A DNA stretch of 64,000 nucleotides, taken from the NCBI GenBank assembly GCA_022494885.1, contig JAGVSM010002761.1:86173-150172 (forward strand), given 5' to 3'. Below are positions 55,259 to 64,000 of this stretch, one piece after another. The notes below the pieces were generated by a model, which was given only the letters and a program-made list of their open reading frames with translations, did not search any database and was not told the DNA's origin. Source of the DNA: Micrasema longulum (lineage: Eukaryota > Arthropoda > Insecta > Trichoptera > Brachycentridae). The first letter of the stretch is position 1. Each line of letters begins with the position of its first letter. The translations under genes and the position numbers were made by a program.

Positions 55259-55332
55259 ATGCCTGATTGTGTTTTGAAAGCGTGTAAAACCCGTTCGGAT
55301 AAACGTAAAAAAAATGGCGTTACTTTTCGTTG
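55259..55332 (+). CDS. Possible first exon of a THAP zinc-finger protein
   Basis: ATG at 55259 opens MPDCVLKACKTRSDKRKKNG then VTFR, followed by a GTAAAA splice donor at 55333. THAP domains, C2CH zinc fingers that bind DNA, begin at the protein N-terminus with M..C....C and run into a (V/I)(S/T)FH.FP strand. The Met, both Cys and the VTF strand fit, and an intron soon after this strand is seen in other THAP genes. The remaining metal ligands (C..H), the invariant Trp and the AVPTIF end would be on later exons, which I did not find. Without the donor, the frame stops at once (TAA at 55334). It could equally be a transposon-derived (P-element-like) or dead exon. Confidence 0.38.
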
Positions 55333-55794
55333 GTAAAAATGTACTTAGGTACTTGATTATGATTGAATTCCAAAACTAAAAACAATTGATTTTCAAACAT
55401 AGAACTCTTTTTGTAAAAGTCAAACTTTGCTCTTTTTACCAACAAGGGTATACTTAATGTAGTAATGCAATTTTCAAAAATGTAGTAAATGTCAGTAAAT
55501 ATTATTTTAACATTACCAAAAAAACAGTTTAAAAAAATTAATGGGTAGAAATTAAAAGGAGTTTAAGGAAAAAATCTTATTGGATTTAAAAAAAAACGAA
55601 TGATGTATGTAAACATTCAAATAAAAAAAAAATTACATGCAAAAAATAACATCCTCCTAGTTTTTGAGTATATGTATTATCGTCGAATGCAGCCTTGGTG
55701 AGCGGTTAATACAACATTTTATTTTTTTATTTTTTTTTTTATTTTTAAAAATAAATATTTGCGTTCTTATTATTTACCCAAATATTTAATTTTG
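55333..55794. other. AT-rich, nothing recognised
   Basis: Long A and T runs. No second THAP exon seen. Confidence 0.4.
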
Positions 55795-55925
55795 AGGGCC
55801 ATTTTCAACGAGTTGTAAATAACTCACCATAAGAAAATGGAATCGAGTTGGGGTAGAGAGGGATTCAAACCACGGACCTTTGGTCTGTGAGTCCGAGACA
55901 CTAGCCACAGGACCACAACCCTAAC
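55795..55925 (-). repeat. tRNA-derived SINE, family B, copy 4
   Basis: In reverse: GGTCCTGTGGCTAGTGTCTC, B box GGTTTGAATCCC, then TCTACCCCAACTCGATTCCA and GAGTTATTTACAACTCGTTG. Confidence 0.8.
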
Positions 55926-56189
55926 TTTCCTTATTTATTTTTTAAACTAACACGAACATTATATTTTATATCTGTCCAGATAATATAATAACCTAATTTT
56001 AATTAAAAATCATGATTTTCGATTTCGATGAATAATTATAACGTTGTTTTTTCAAACTCTTTTTTTCTTCTTTATACCCTTATTTACATTCAAAGTACAT
56101 AGAGCTGTAACCTTAATTTATTAAACACATATATATACAAGTCAGACGTAAGCCATTTTTTAAAAGTAATAATCGCTAAACATCTATTT
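55926..56189. other. AT-rich linker
   Basis: Nothing recognised. Confidence 0.4.
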
Positions 56190-56332
56190 TAAAGCTTGTT
56201 TGAGGGATATTAAAGGAAAATATGAAAAATAAACCACTATACCCAGATTTGGATTATTTTCTTTCAACTGGCGGAATCAACCCTGCGACGTTAGTTCCAC
56301 GGTTGGCAACCAACTGTGCCACGGCGCTAGTC
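56190..56332 (-). repeat. tRNA-derived SINE, family D, copy 3
   Basis: In reverse: GACTAGCGCCGTGGCACAGT, GGTTGCCAACCGTGG, then GTCGCAGGGTTGATTCCGCC (B box), and a body with AATCCAAATCTGGGTATAGT. Confidence 0.72.
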
Positions 56333-56479
56333 AAAAATAATAACAAAACTGTTTTAGTGAAAAAACACCAAATAAGTTAATTTTAACAAATCACGTAGCG
56401 GCTGTGATATTCCGTTGGCTGCATCGCAGCCAAACGAACTATCAACTACGCTACCAGGTGTCAAATTCATGTATTTAGT
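56333..56479. other. No recognised feature
   Basis: Linker between two SINEs. Confidence 0.4.
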
Positions 56480-56640
56480 AACATAAAATTTAAATGGTGT
56501 TATGGCTAAGACACTTGCCTCACGTACGGAGTGTTTCGGGTTGGATTCCCGATAAGATCGAGAAAAATTAATCTGATTTAGCTCAAGCCTGGATGCTATG
56601 AACAAACTTTTCAATGCACCAAATATTGTCATTTTTATTT
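56480..56640 (+). repeat. tRNA-derived SINE, family C, diverged copy
   Basis: GGTGTTATGGCTAAGACACT, B box GGGTTGGATTCCCG, then TTTAGCTCAAGCCTGGATGC. Older than the copies at 6651 and 18897. Confidence 0.65.
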
Positions 56641-57235
56641 AGATTGTAGTACTTTGTGATCAAAACTTTTGTGCGATAAAAATATCCATTTGAGCGATAG
56701 CTTTTACTGAAATTAATATTTAGATGGAAATAATATAATAACTATGTGGCAATGGTCGAATGTATAAGTGGTGTGTACGATTTCACAGTAAGTATCTATC
56801 GCTTTATTGAAAGTGTGGCGGAAGCTAAAGGCTCCTAAAATAACAAACGCGAGTAAAAGCAAAACCTTTAGGAAAAAAAGCTTTCAAAAGAAAAAAATAT
56901 TTTAAAATTCAAAATAATTCCCTCATCCGACCGAATTTGATTTAGAAAATTTATTCAGCTAAAAGCACTTACAAAATAATATGATCGATTGATTGAAGGC
57001 GTAAGAAATGGTAGAGTAAGGAAAATGAATTAGGTGAAGAAGATTTGATATATTTTTTTGTCTGGTGTAGGTGGGCATAATTTTTTATGAACGAAATGAA
57101 ATGTCAAATTTAACATAAAATGTAAATATTCCCATGGCATTGAAATCCTAAATGCTATGGAAATACATGAATTTAAGTCATTATTATTTATTTCACTTTC
57201 AGCACATTTTTACATTCCAAGTTTTTTTTTCTAGA
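56641..57235. other. No recognised feature
   Basis: AT-rich with no domain or repeat seen. Confidence 0.4.
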
Positions 57236-57345
57236 CTAGGGCTGTTCAAAGCAAGGCCCACGGGCCGCATGCCACCCACAGCTTATGTGTGTGCGGCTTG
57301 CGATGCGTTTTTGATCCACCACAAATACAAAAATTTTAGTTGCAG
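57236..57345 (+). repeat. Possible hAT-type transposon end fragment
   Basis: TAGGGCTGTTCAAAGCAAGG, CCCACGGGCCGCATGCCACC resembles the CAGGG-TG-CAAA...GGCCCGCGGGCCGCATGCGGCCC ends seen on many hAT elements. No matching opposite end or transposase found nearby. Confidence 0.35.
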
Positions 57346-59639
57346 AACATTATTTTATTTTTATGCTTCCCAAATAAGTTAATGAAATATTTTTTCCTAT
57401 GGCAATAAGTTTTCTCTCGCTATTATTACGGGAATTCCCGAACTGTGTATCAGTTTCTCCAAATTAACGAATCTTGGCTTAAAAATGGGGTCGTTGATGG
57501 GCAGTACCTATTTTTATGAAAGTGTGTATTCAACTTTCAATTTTATCAAATCTAAATATAGGTCTTCACTGTTAGATAAGTCACTTAGGGGAGACCGAGG
57601 AAGGTTGTGTCAGAGGAGATTTGTAACAATGGCGTTTTTAAATCTATGAACGATAGAGAACTGTCAATATTGCGCGTTCATTGCGTTTTAATACGTCACG
57701 TAATCATCAGCAGTCTGCATAGAGTGGTTGGGTGTATATGACATATGGACGGAAAAAAAATACCAGAAGTATTTTTTTGGCTAATACTTTGATGGTCTGA
57801 TATTTAATTTATATTACGTAAACGCTGACGTGATATAATTTTTAAAACGCACTCACTTTTCAAGTTTCAAAAAGTGAAATTATTTTTTATAGCTCTCCTC
57901 TAGATTTGAAGTAAAGAGCCATTAATCTAAACATAGCGTGATTTTTTGGGCCTAGGAGAGTTGAAACAGTTTGTTACAACTCTCCTCTTTAATTTGTTTT
58001 CTCGACTATAATGTTTTGTGGTGTGAATTTGAACAGTGAATGGTTTATTGTTCTTGTTGCAGAACGCCCAGTCAATATTTAACAAAAGACAGATACGGTT
58101 AGCATTGAAATCTATAAACTAGCCTATGAAGAGGTGACTTAAAGGGGCAGAGTCTCAGAAATGCGGCATCATCACACAATCTTAACTAAATTACACTCTT
58201 TCAATTTTAAAAAAAAAAAACATGCAGTCTGAGATAATTGAACGTGTTCAAATGCTGAAACAGTAATGTCCATTAGTCTTTAGTAAAAACTGCGTTTGGT
58301 GTGGTAATCACGGCAAAAAATATAAGTGCTTGTATTGCTGCAACAAGAACTTGACCTGTCAATATACTATATTGAAAAAATGTCTTACGATCGATTCGAA
58401 TTTTGATTTTGGTTTATAATTGTATGGTTCATTTTTTATAAATTGAGGGTATATTAGAAGCAAACTTAAAAATCTCCACCAAAAATGGAAAATTTGATAT
58501 TGATGACAAAATAAACTATTTATAAAAACCCACCTACTTAAATAATAAAGTAATTCAAACCCGTCTCTAAATCTTGCTAACACAGATTTCAATTATACTA
58601 CTTGACACCGCAAAGTCAGCCTTCTCCATTGAGTTAATGAAGCATAGTTAGAAATATCACGATTATTTTTTCGAAGTTTTTCGCAAATTTCTTCATCAAT
58701 TGCGATTCCTAAGTTTGCTTTTAGTATCATCAATTTGTAAATTAATGATCTTTAAATTACAATAATAATACTTTTATCAGTCTTAAACAAATATATTGGC
58801 AAAATGAAAAAATGTAAAACAGTGTTAAATAATTTAACCGATGAAACTAACAGCATTTTTTTCTCAAATTGATCACATATTCTTACAAAAAAAAAAAAAT
58901 ATGAAAAAGATAAAAAACATAAACATCATAGAAATAACAATGGGTAAAATGCATGTTTTTGTTTTACTAATTGAAGCATATTTTGTATACTCTGACAGTG
59001 CGTAAGATGCAAATGGGATTTTTACACTTAAAACATAAATGACTTGTCTTTGAACGCTAGCTAGAAGAACATAAGAAACATTTATTCCTATTATAAGGCT
59101 CCAGGACTTGTCGTTCAGGCACTGGTGATGATGTACGATGTACGATAATTATCATTGAGTTCTTCGAGAAGTCACTGTTCTATTTCGTCTTCTTGACAAA
59201 ACAAAAAGTTACGTTAATGGACTCTTAGCCCCGCTGGACCCACTCACGTCTTTAAAATGCTATTTTTTCTGGCCCGATCGACACATCCTCCCACTTGCAC
59301 ATTTTCATCTAACCTAAAGGACGGTAATGAAAAAGAGGGGTCACTTCCGCAAAAAAAGTGAGATAAGGGGTATAAACATAAACCAAAATGGGTCTAAGGG
59401 GCAAGGACGCCAGTTAAGAATTAATATGAAATATTTTGTACTTTCATACTTTATATGAAACTTGATCTGTTTTGGACAACCTGATCCTTTGGGGGTTATG
59501 TAAGATAACGCCTTATCTAGTATCACTTTGTATGTAATATTTACCAGTATTATAACTATATTTTTTTATAAAATAACCTTCATAATGATTTTTTTGACAT
59601 TTTAAAATGCCTACTTAGTGAATTTGTATTTATTTTTTT
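57346..59639. other. No recognised feature
   Basis: Mixed. A small perfect inverted repeat AGGAGAGTTG/CAACTCTCCT lies at 57954-57963 and 57977-57986, and AGGAGAG/CTCTCCT-like words occur several times between 57600 and 57990. No coding domain. Confidence 0.4.
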
Positions 59640-59888
59640 TCATTCTCTTTTCTAACCTAATAGTGCATAGGGCACTGCATTGGCACACCAATCGCAGGTT
59701 ATCTTGATCAATTTTCGTTGTATGAACGAAAACTGATCAGTCTTACGCTTCAGACACCAGTCCAGGGACTATGAAATATTCTAGTGTTTAAACACCGTTT
59801 AAAATAAACGGTTATAATTAACCATGTCAGGAATCGAACCCGAGACCTCTTGCATGGCAGGTAAACGCGTTGACCACTACACCTTAGG
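59640..59888 (-). repeat. tRNA-derived SINE, family A, copy 5
   Basis: In reverse: TGTAGTGGTCAACGCGTTTA, B box GGTTCGATTCC, body ATTTCATAGTCCCTGGACTG, tail CCAATGCAGTGCCCTATGCA. Confidence 0.85.
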
Positions 59889-60018
59889 CCTACAATAATA
59901 AATAAAAATAAGCTAGATTATTACTTTATTAATGATAAATAAAAATAGTAAAATTCCAAATTAATATAAATAAGATCTTTTGATGTTTGAAGCACTTACT
60001 TTGTGGAACATTATTATT

Positions 60019-60317
60019 TAATATATTAAAATAAAATAAAATCACTTTGTTTTTATGTACCACTTTTACTTTTTATAATTCACATATTTATCCCATTTTA
60101 AATATGTTCCCTCTCCCTAAATCCACACACAAACCCCCTCTCTTCTCTACCCCCGTAGCCACGCCCACTCTACCTTCACTGTGAAAATTTTATATAGGTT
60201 ATGTTAGTTTGTAATTAACCCTGAAGAAGGCATAGTATTGCCGAAACTAGTTGGTTGTCAAATTATAAAAAATATAAGTGGTACATCAAAACAAAGTGAT
60301 TTTATTTTAATATATTA
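60019..60317 (+). mobile_element. Penelope-like terminal segment with inverted ends and a hammerhead
   Basis: The left arm 60019-60080 (from TAATATATTAAAATAAAATA) is the reverse complement, with few changes, of 60261-60317. Between the arms is a pyrimidine-rich stretch (CCCCCTCTCTTCTCTACCCC near 60136-60155). A hammerhead is at the inner edge of the right arm. AAGATCTT flanks both sides just outside (about 59972 and 60319). The related copy is at 27780-28090 (-). No polymerase is present; a solo terminal repeat of a Penelope-like element or a small non-autonomous derivative are both possible. Confidence 0.55.
60208..60269 (+). ncRNA. Hammerhead ribozyme motif, copy B (best copy)
   Basis: Stem I 5' strands UUUGUAAUU (60208-60216) and AACC (60217-60220), then CUGAAGA (60221-60227). 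Next is stem II A-GGCA, a six-base loop, UGCC (60228-60242), then GAAA (60243-60246), the ACUAGU palindrome overlapping it (60246-60251), and U60252 just before the predicted cut. Stem I is closed by GGUU (60253-60256), a four-base internal loop GUCA, and AAUUAUAAA (60261-60269). Stem I therefore has 13 pairs including one G-U. All invariant core residues are present. Compared with copy A, stem I (AACC/GGUU against UACC/GGUA) and stem II differ on both strands and stay paired, which is covariation. Self-cleavage has not been tested. Confidence 0.75.
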
Positions 60318-60579
60318 AAAAAGATCTTACAATATCTCGATCATCTATTTAAAACAGTGTTGTAATATGCTCCATAATAAGGTATTTTCTGTTTGCGCCT
60401 GTCGCTCCTCTTGTGGAGGTAGGGTTAGAGGGGTTACAGCTGAGTCAACAAATGGGAAACCCCCGGACAAATGGTTGCGTCGAAAAATAAAGGGACGCAT
60501 TAGCAATAATGTAGGAAAGAACGTCACGCGTTAGCAGAAAACATCTTATTACGGAGCTTATTGCGATAATAGTATTTCA
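60318..60579. other. No recognised feature
   Basis: Less AT-rich around 60385-60490, no domain in the minus frame 60527-60345. Confidence 0.4.
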
Positions 60580-60815
60580 TCATTATCATTATTTCCCTAT
60601 TCGTACCCAGTTATGCAAAATCACATTTATTACCTAAAATGTAAGATTATCGGTCTGACGCAACAGAAACAGAAAAATATCGCAGTGTAGAACCACTTAT
60701 CAAAACTATATTTTGAAGTTATATTTTAAAGTCATAATGATAAAGTAGGTTCGACATCGGACCTTAAGTATGAAAAGGAAACGGGCCAGCCACTACACTA
60801 CGAGGCAGACTTATC
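60580..60815 (-). repeat. SINE family A, old copy of the 5'-extended subfamily
   Basis: In reverse: AAGTGAAGATAAGTCTGCCT, TCGTAGTGTAGTGGCTGGCC, B box GGTCCGATGTCGAACC (decayed), and a GATAATGATGAAAT tail. Shares the 5' extension with 41884-42140. Confidence 0.55.
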
Positions 60816-61013
60816 TTCACTTGATTTCTGTTTTCAGAATTAACCTGATAATAGCCATCGAGTTAAAAACATTCGTTTAAGATTTTGGTTCAAATTAACA
60901 CACAGAACGGTATTCTTCATCAGCCCGTATTTATAACTGTATTCAATATAAATACGTCTGTTCAAAAATAGGCGGAATAGCAAAATGTAGAGCGTAATAA
61001 CTTGATTGTAATG
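60816..61013. other. No recognised feature
   Basis: Short linker between two SINE copies. Confidence 0.4.
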
Positions 61014-61251
61014 TCGGCCTCGTGGCGTAGTGGCCAACGCGTTTGCCTACCATGCAAGAGGTGTCGGGTTCTATTCCCGACATGGTTGACATGAAATATT
61101 TATTTAAAATGTGTTATTACAATAGTCCCTGGATTGGTACCTGAAGCGTAGGACTTATCATCTAACCTTCATGTAACAAAAAAAATTATCAAGATACGCT
61201 GCAATGCAGTGTCCTATGAACTATTAGGTGCGGAAAGGAAATGATGATGAA
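61014..61251 (+). repeat. tRNA-derived SINE, family A, copy 6
   Basis: TCGGCCTCGTGGCGTAGTGG, B box GGTTCTATTCC, body AATAGTCCCTGGATTGGTAC, tail ATGATGATGA. The tail region lacks a short internal segment relative to other copies (GCTGCAATGCAG). Confidence 0.85.
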
Positions 61252-61589
61252 TTACTTAATACACAACGTACACCTATTACATACACTTTTAATTTAGAAA
61301 ATAAAGGTTTTTTATCTTCTTTTGAATATCTATTTATCGTGATTATCTCCAGCGAATGTTAAACTCCAGTACTTGTTTACAAAAACCGGAAAAAATTCAA
61401 ATTTTACCGAATATAGTAGCCGGTATTTTGTGTTTTTAACTTAGTGAGTTAGTTAATTAATTTTTCACCGTTATTAAGTATTTTTTAATTTATCTACGAT
61501 CTTATTTATATATTAAACAAACTTTTAACCGCGGGTTCGCTTGCATTAAAAAGCGAATAAATTAGTTTTGTCGTTTAATAATAAGAATT
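61252..61589. other. No recognised feature
   Basis: AT-rich. Confidence 0.4.
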
Positions 61590-61920
61590 TTCTTGGTGAA
61601 ATATATATTTTTAGGATAAAAAGTAGCATGCATCAATTGCCAGTTCTACAACTATCGCTATGCAAAAAAAATTGACCCTTAAGTTCTTGGCAACGTAGCG
61701 TCGTGATTCGGTTTTAATGCTAATATTTTTTTTCACTAAAAATTCACTCTTCCACTAAGAATTTTCCCAAAAGAATTATATTTTTTTCAGGAAGAAAAGT
61801 AGTTAAGACACTTTTCACCTCTCCGGCTATCCTCATTAAAATCACATTGATCGGTTGCTCCGTTGCGACGTGAAAGAAGCACAAACAAACACTTTCGCAT
61901 TAATTTCATGACTCAAGCTA
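61590..61920 (+). repeat. Non-autonomous LINE-like repeat, 3' part (family H), two pieces
   Basis: AGGATAAAAAGTAGCATG near 61614 and AGGAAGAAAAGTAGTTAAGA near 61789 begin similar units. The second runs on through CACCTCTCCGGCTATCC, GATCGGTTGCTCCGTTGCGA, CGTGAAAGAAGCACAAACAA and ACTTTCGCATT. This layout (CTATC..CAAAATT.CATC.A.ATCGGTT..GCGG, then ACAAACAAAC.CTTTCGCATTTATAAT) is a common insect repeat thought to derive from RTE-type 3' ends. Related to 62935-63070. Confidence 0.55.
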
Positions 61921-62069
61921 ATACTAATCCAAAATCGTACTGGAAAACCAAAACAAAAAGTCAATCGCACTAACCTATGTTTAATTGCTAATAAGGAGCT
62001 TGACTTTATAATAATTAGACATATTGTTTTGTAAACTTATATTGTATTAATGATAACATGACAAAGGAC
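61921..62069. other. AT-rich linker
   Basis: Nothing recognised. Confidence 0.4.
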
Positions 62070-62370
62070 TTATTCTATATATAAATGAATGTTTGTACGA
62101 AGTACCTTTTTGGTATGCAATTTATTGATGAATCTCGTCATTTTTTTCAAATTTAAACAAAAGTGATTCCTTTTGACATCCTACCTGACCACCTTCTTAT
62201 ATATTATAGAACAATAATATATCAGAAAGCACGTAGAACCACGTTTGCATATATCGCACTGTGTCCAAAAGTTTGACATCCCGCCTGCGCGCAGGCGCGA
62301 AGTTGCCGCGTAATGTTACCAGACCGCAAACAATAATAATAATAACGCCCGAATAATATTATAAAACGAT
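62070..62370. repeat. Possible 5' part of repeat H plus a GC palindrome
   Basis: CTATATATAAATGAATGTTTGTAC near 62077 resembles the usual start of the insect repeat whose 3' part is seen at 62935-63070. CGCCTGCGCGCAGGCG at 62282-62297 is a perfect 16-bp palindrome in otherwise AT-rich DNA. Confidence 0.35.
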
Positions 62371-62934
62371 AAAATTGTATTGTATTTGTAAAATAATAAG
62401 TTGTGTTTAAAAAAAAAAAAAAATCTGATCGGAATATAAAAAAAAAAAAACTTTTTTTGGGCAAACGTACAAAATAAATAAATTTCATTTATAATTAAGT
62501 AAATGAATACCGTTTAATATTATACTTAGGTTTATTAATAGAAAGCTGTTTAAAAATTCGACTACCCTGGCAATACTAACAAAATGTCCACCTTGTTTTA
62601 CTTAACAATCTGACAGATGGTAAAATATTATTTTTAATTTTAATAATTTTTAAATTAAATTATTTAAATTCGCAAATTACACATGATTTATGATCCCACC
62701 CTATTCCCTTTTAATCCCAACAGTATTTTGACACTTATAAACAATACAAGACGTCATAATTGAATTTGAATCCAAAGGTGCGTACTAAGCGACGTCTACA
62801 GATTAACTAATGGCCAAAACGTAAAATTACTCATTTATGAGTTGTTAAGTTGGCTTCAGCTTGATACGCGTATGCGGTTTCTGGTCTATTATAATTCTAT
62901 GTACTATATATTTTTTCATTGAAATGTTTTTGAA
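62371..62934. other. AT-rich stretch with A runs
   Basis: Long A homopolymers near 62408-62450; nothing else. Confidence 0.4.
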
Positions 62935-63070
62935 TTCTTGATGAAAAGTAAGTAACCCATTTTACTTCTCACCTCTCCGGCTATCCCTTTGTAAAAAAAA
63001 TGACAATCGATTGCTCCGTTGAGACGTGAAGGAAACACAAACTAATAAACAAACTCGTTCTCGTTTTTAT
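62935..63070 (+). repeat. Repeat H, second 3' copy
   Basis: CTCACCTCTCCGGCTATCC, CGATTGCTCCGTTGAGACGT and GAAGGAAACACAAACTAATA match 61780-61905 in order with point changes. Confidence 0.6.
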
Positions 63071-63334
63071 AATATTACAATGAAAGCATCCACCCTTTCC
63101 CAAAACTGTTCATAAAAACTTGAGTTTTTCTTCAGTTTCGCATATCAATGTCAATTTTTTTTTAAACTAATTAAGCAAAAATTTTATATTTCTTTACAAT
63201 CAAACCGCGAAAATAACAAAACAAATAAACTTTAAAAACTTTCATTGTACCCCTCACTGCAGAATTGTCAGTTTGTGATAAATCAAATACACATGGTCAG
63301 CACAATCACCTTTTTCTAATTTCCCAGTATAATA
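63071..63334. other. No recognised feature
   Basis: AT-rich. Confidence 0.4.
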
Positions 63335-63763
63335 GTGGAGGAATACAGTGTTAGTTCCAAATTGAGACCGCGGCCGCACGCTCCAGATCCCGCATCGGAA
63401 AGGAAAAAGAACGTAGTAATACAAACAAATCAATCAACGACACGAAACCCAAATACATATAGGAAACATTAGAATAATTTGCCCAATACAACATGCACTC
63501 AATCAACAGAAGAAAAACAATACGTATCTATAACAAATCACAGAGGAACATCAAATTATCAAGACACTACCGGCAAAATCCTAACACAGATCCTAACATG
63601 ATCCCTATCGAACTCGGGCAAAATTACTTTTCGTCATAGTACTGAATTCCTCGCAAAAACCATTTTCCTAATACCAACAGTAGAAACAATCCTATGCAAA
63701 GGCCTAAAAGAAATTAATAATATTAGTATGGATATGGATTTACATTCACAACTGGATTTATAA
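63335..63763 (+). pseudogene. Decayed long frame of unknown identity
   Basis: One frame is open for 142 codons apart from two stops (about 63470 and 63599), which is unusual in such AT-rich DNA. It reads VEEYSVSSKLRPRPHAPDPA, then SERKKNVVIQTNQSTTRNPN, later ITFRHSTEFLAKTIFLIPTV and a terminal TAA at 63761. The first part is basic and polar, rich in Thr, Asn and Gln. It could be the remnant of a retroelement gag/ORF1 or of a host gene. I recognise no domain and give no name. Confidence 0.35.
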
Positions 63764-64000
63764 TGATTCCGTTTGTAAATACGTTAAAAAATTTGAAAGT
63801 GCTAAAATGGCCATATAATGGTGCTCTAGTAATGGTGAGAAAACGTCACTTTTCACAAATTCAGATAGTGAGGGGTTTTGTAGTATGCAGTAAGGGTGGA
63901 GTGGCATAATGTGCAGAAGAGGGGGGGGGGAAAACGCAGATGTTGTTGCTACCAGATACTTATATTTTTATCTTCTTACATAAATACTAAAACAGATGCA
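63764..64000. other. Window end, nothing recognised
   Basis: Contains a run of ten or more G near 63920-63930. No other feature. Confidence 0.4.

Overview
The window looks like nuclear DNA of an arthropod, most likely an insect. It is very AT-rich, almost gene-free, and packed with dead retrotransposons and tRNA-derived SINEs. Its one convincing gene has the exon structure of an animal RASD1/RASD2 (Dexras1/Rhes) GTPase. I cannot name the order or species from sequence alone.

Gene content. Three exons on the + strand (25276-25469, 38457-38643, 44625-45072) join in phase into a Rhes/Dexras1-type Ras GTPase: P-loop, switch regions, NKCD, ETSAK, a C-terminal tail related to RASD proteins, and a CVLQ prenylation box. 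The first coding exon (up to the GG of the P-loop) was not found. The introns are about 13.0 kb and 6.0 kb and are full of repeats. At the left edge (2-210) is an exon of an EFHC1/EFHC2-type DM10 protein with one in-frame stop. At 49123-49497 (-) lies a decayed internal piece of ribosomal protein L3. At 55259-55332 (+) a short open segment with a splice donor resembles the start of a THAP zinc finger.

Repeats. LINE remnants of several kinds are scattered throughout: jockey-like 3' ends at 833-1492, 8010-8912 and 9780-10285; CR1/jockey-like RT pieces at 7140-7480, 12720-13875, 16720-16965 and 33795-34460; other RT pieces at 16075-16260, 17245-17530, 26645-27535, 32370-32755 and 40440-40885. 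At least four tRNA-derived SINE families (called A to D here) are present, some copies with clear target-site duplications. DNA elements include an 855-bp Tigger/pogo-type element (43106-43960) with intact terminal repeats, a TA duplication and an open transposase C-terminus. There is also a 243-bp, almost perfect palindrome (15377-15619). A dispersed foldback family with the core ACAGGGCNTATGACCTGT occurs at about eight places.

Most notable. Two segments fold as type I hammerhead ribozymes: 60208-60269 (+) and 27833-27875 (-). Both have an intact CUGAAGA...GAAA core, a short palindromic stem III (ACUAGU), and stems I and II that differ between copies while keeping pairing. This arrangement is known from Penelope-like elements. 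Two weaker relatives lie at 28372-28412 and 52462-52494. The rest of the window is AT-rich sequence in which I recognise nothing.
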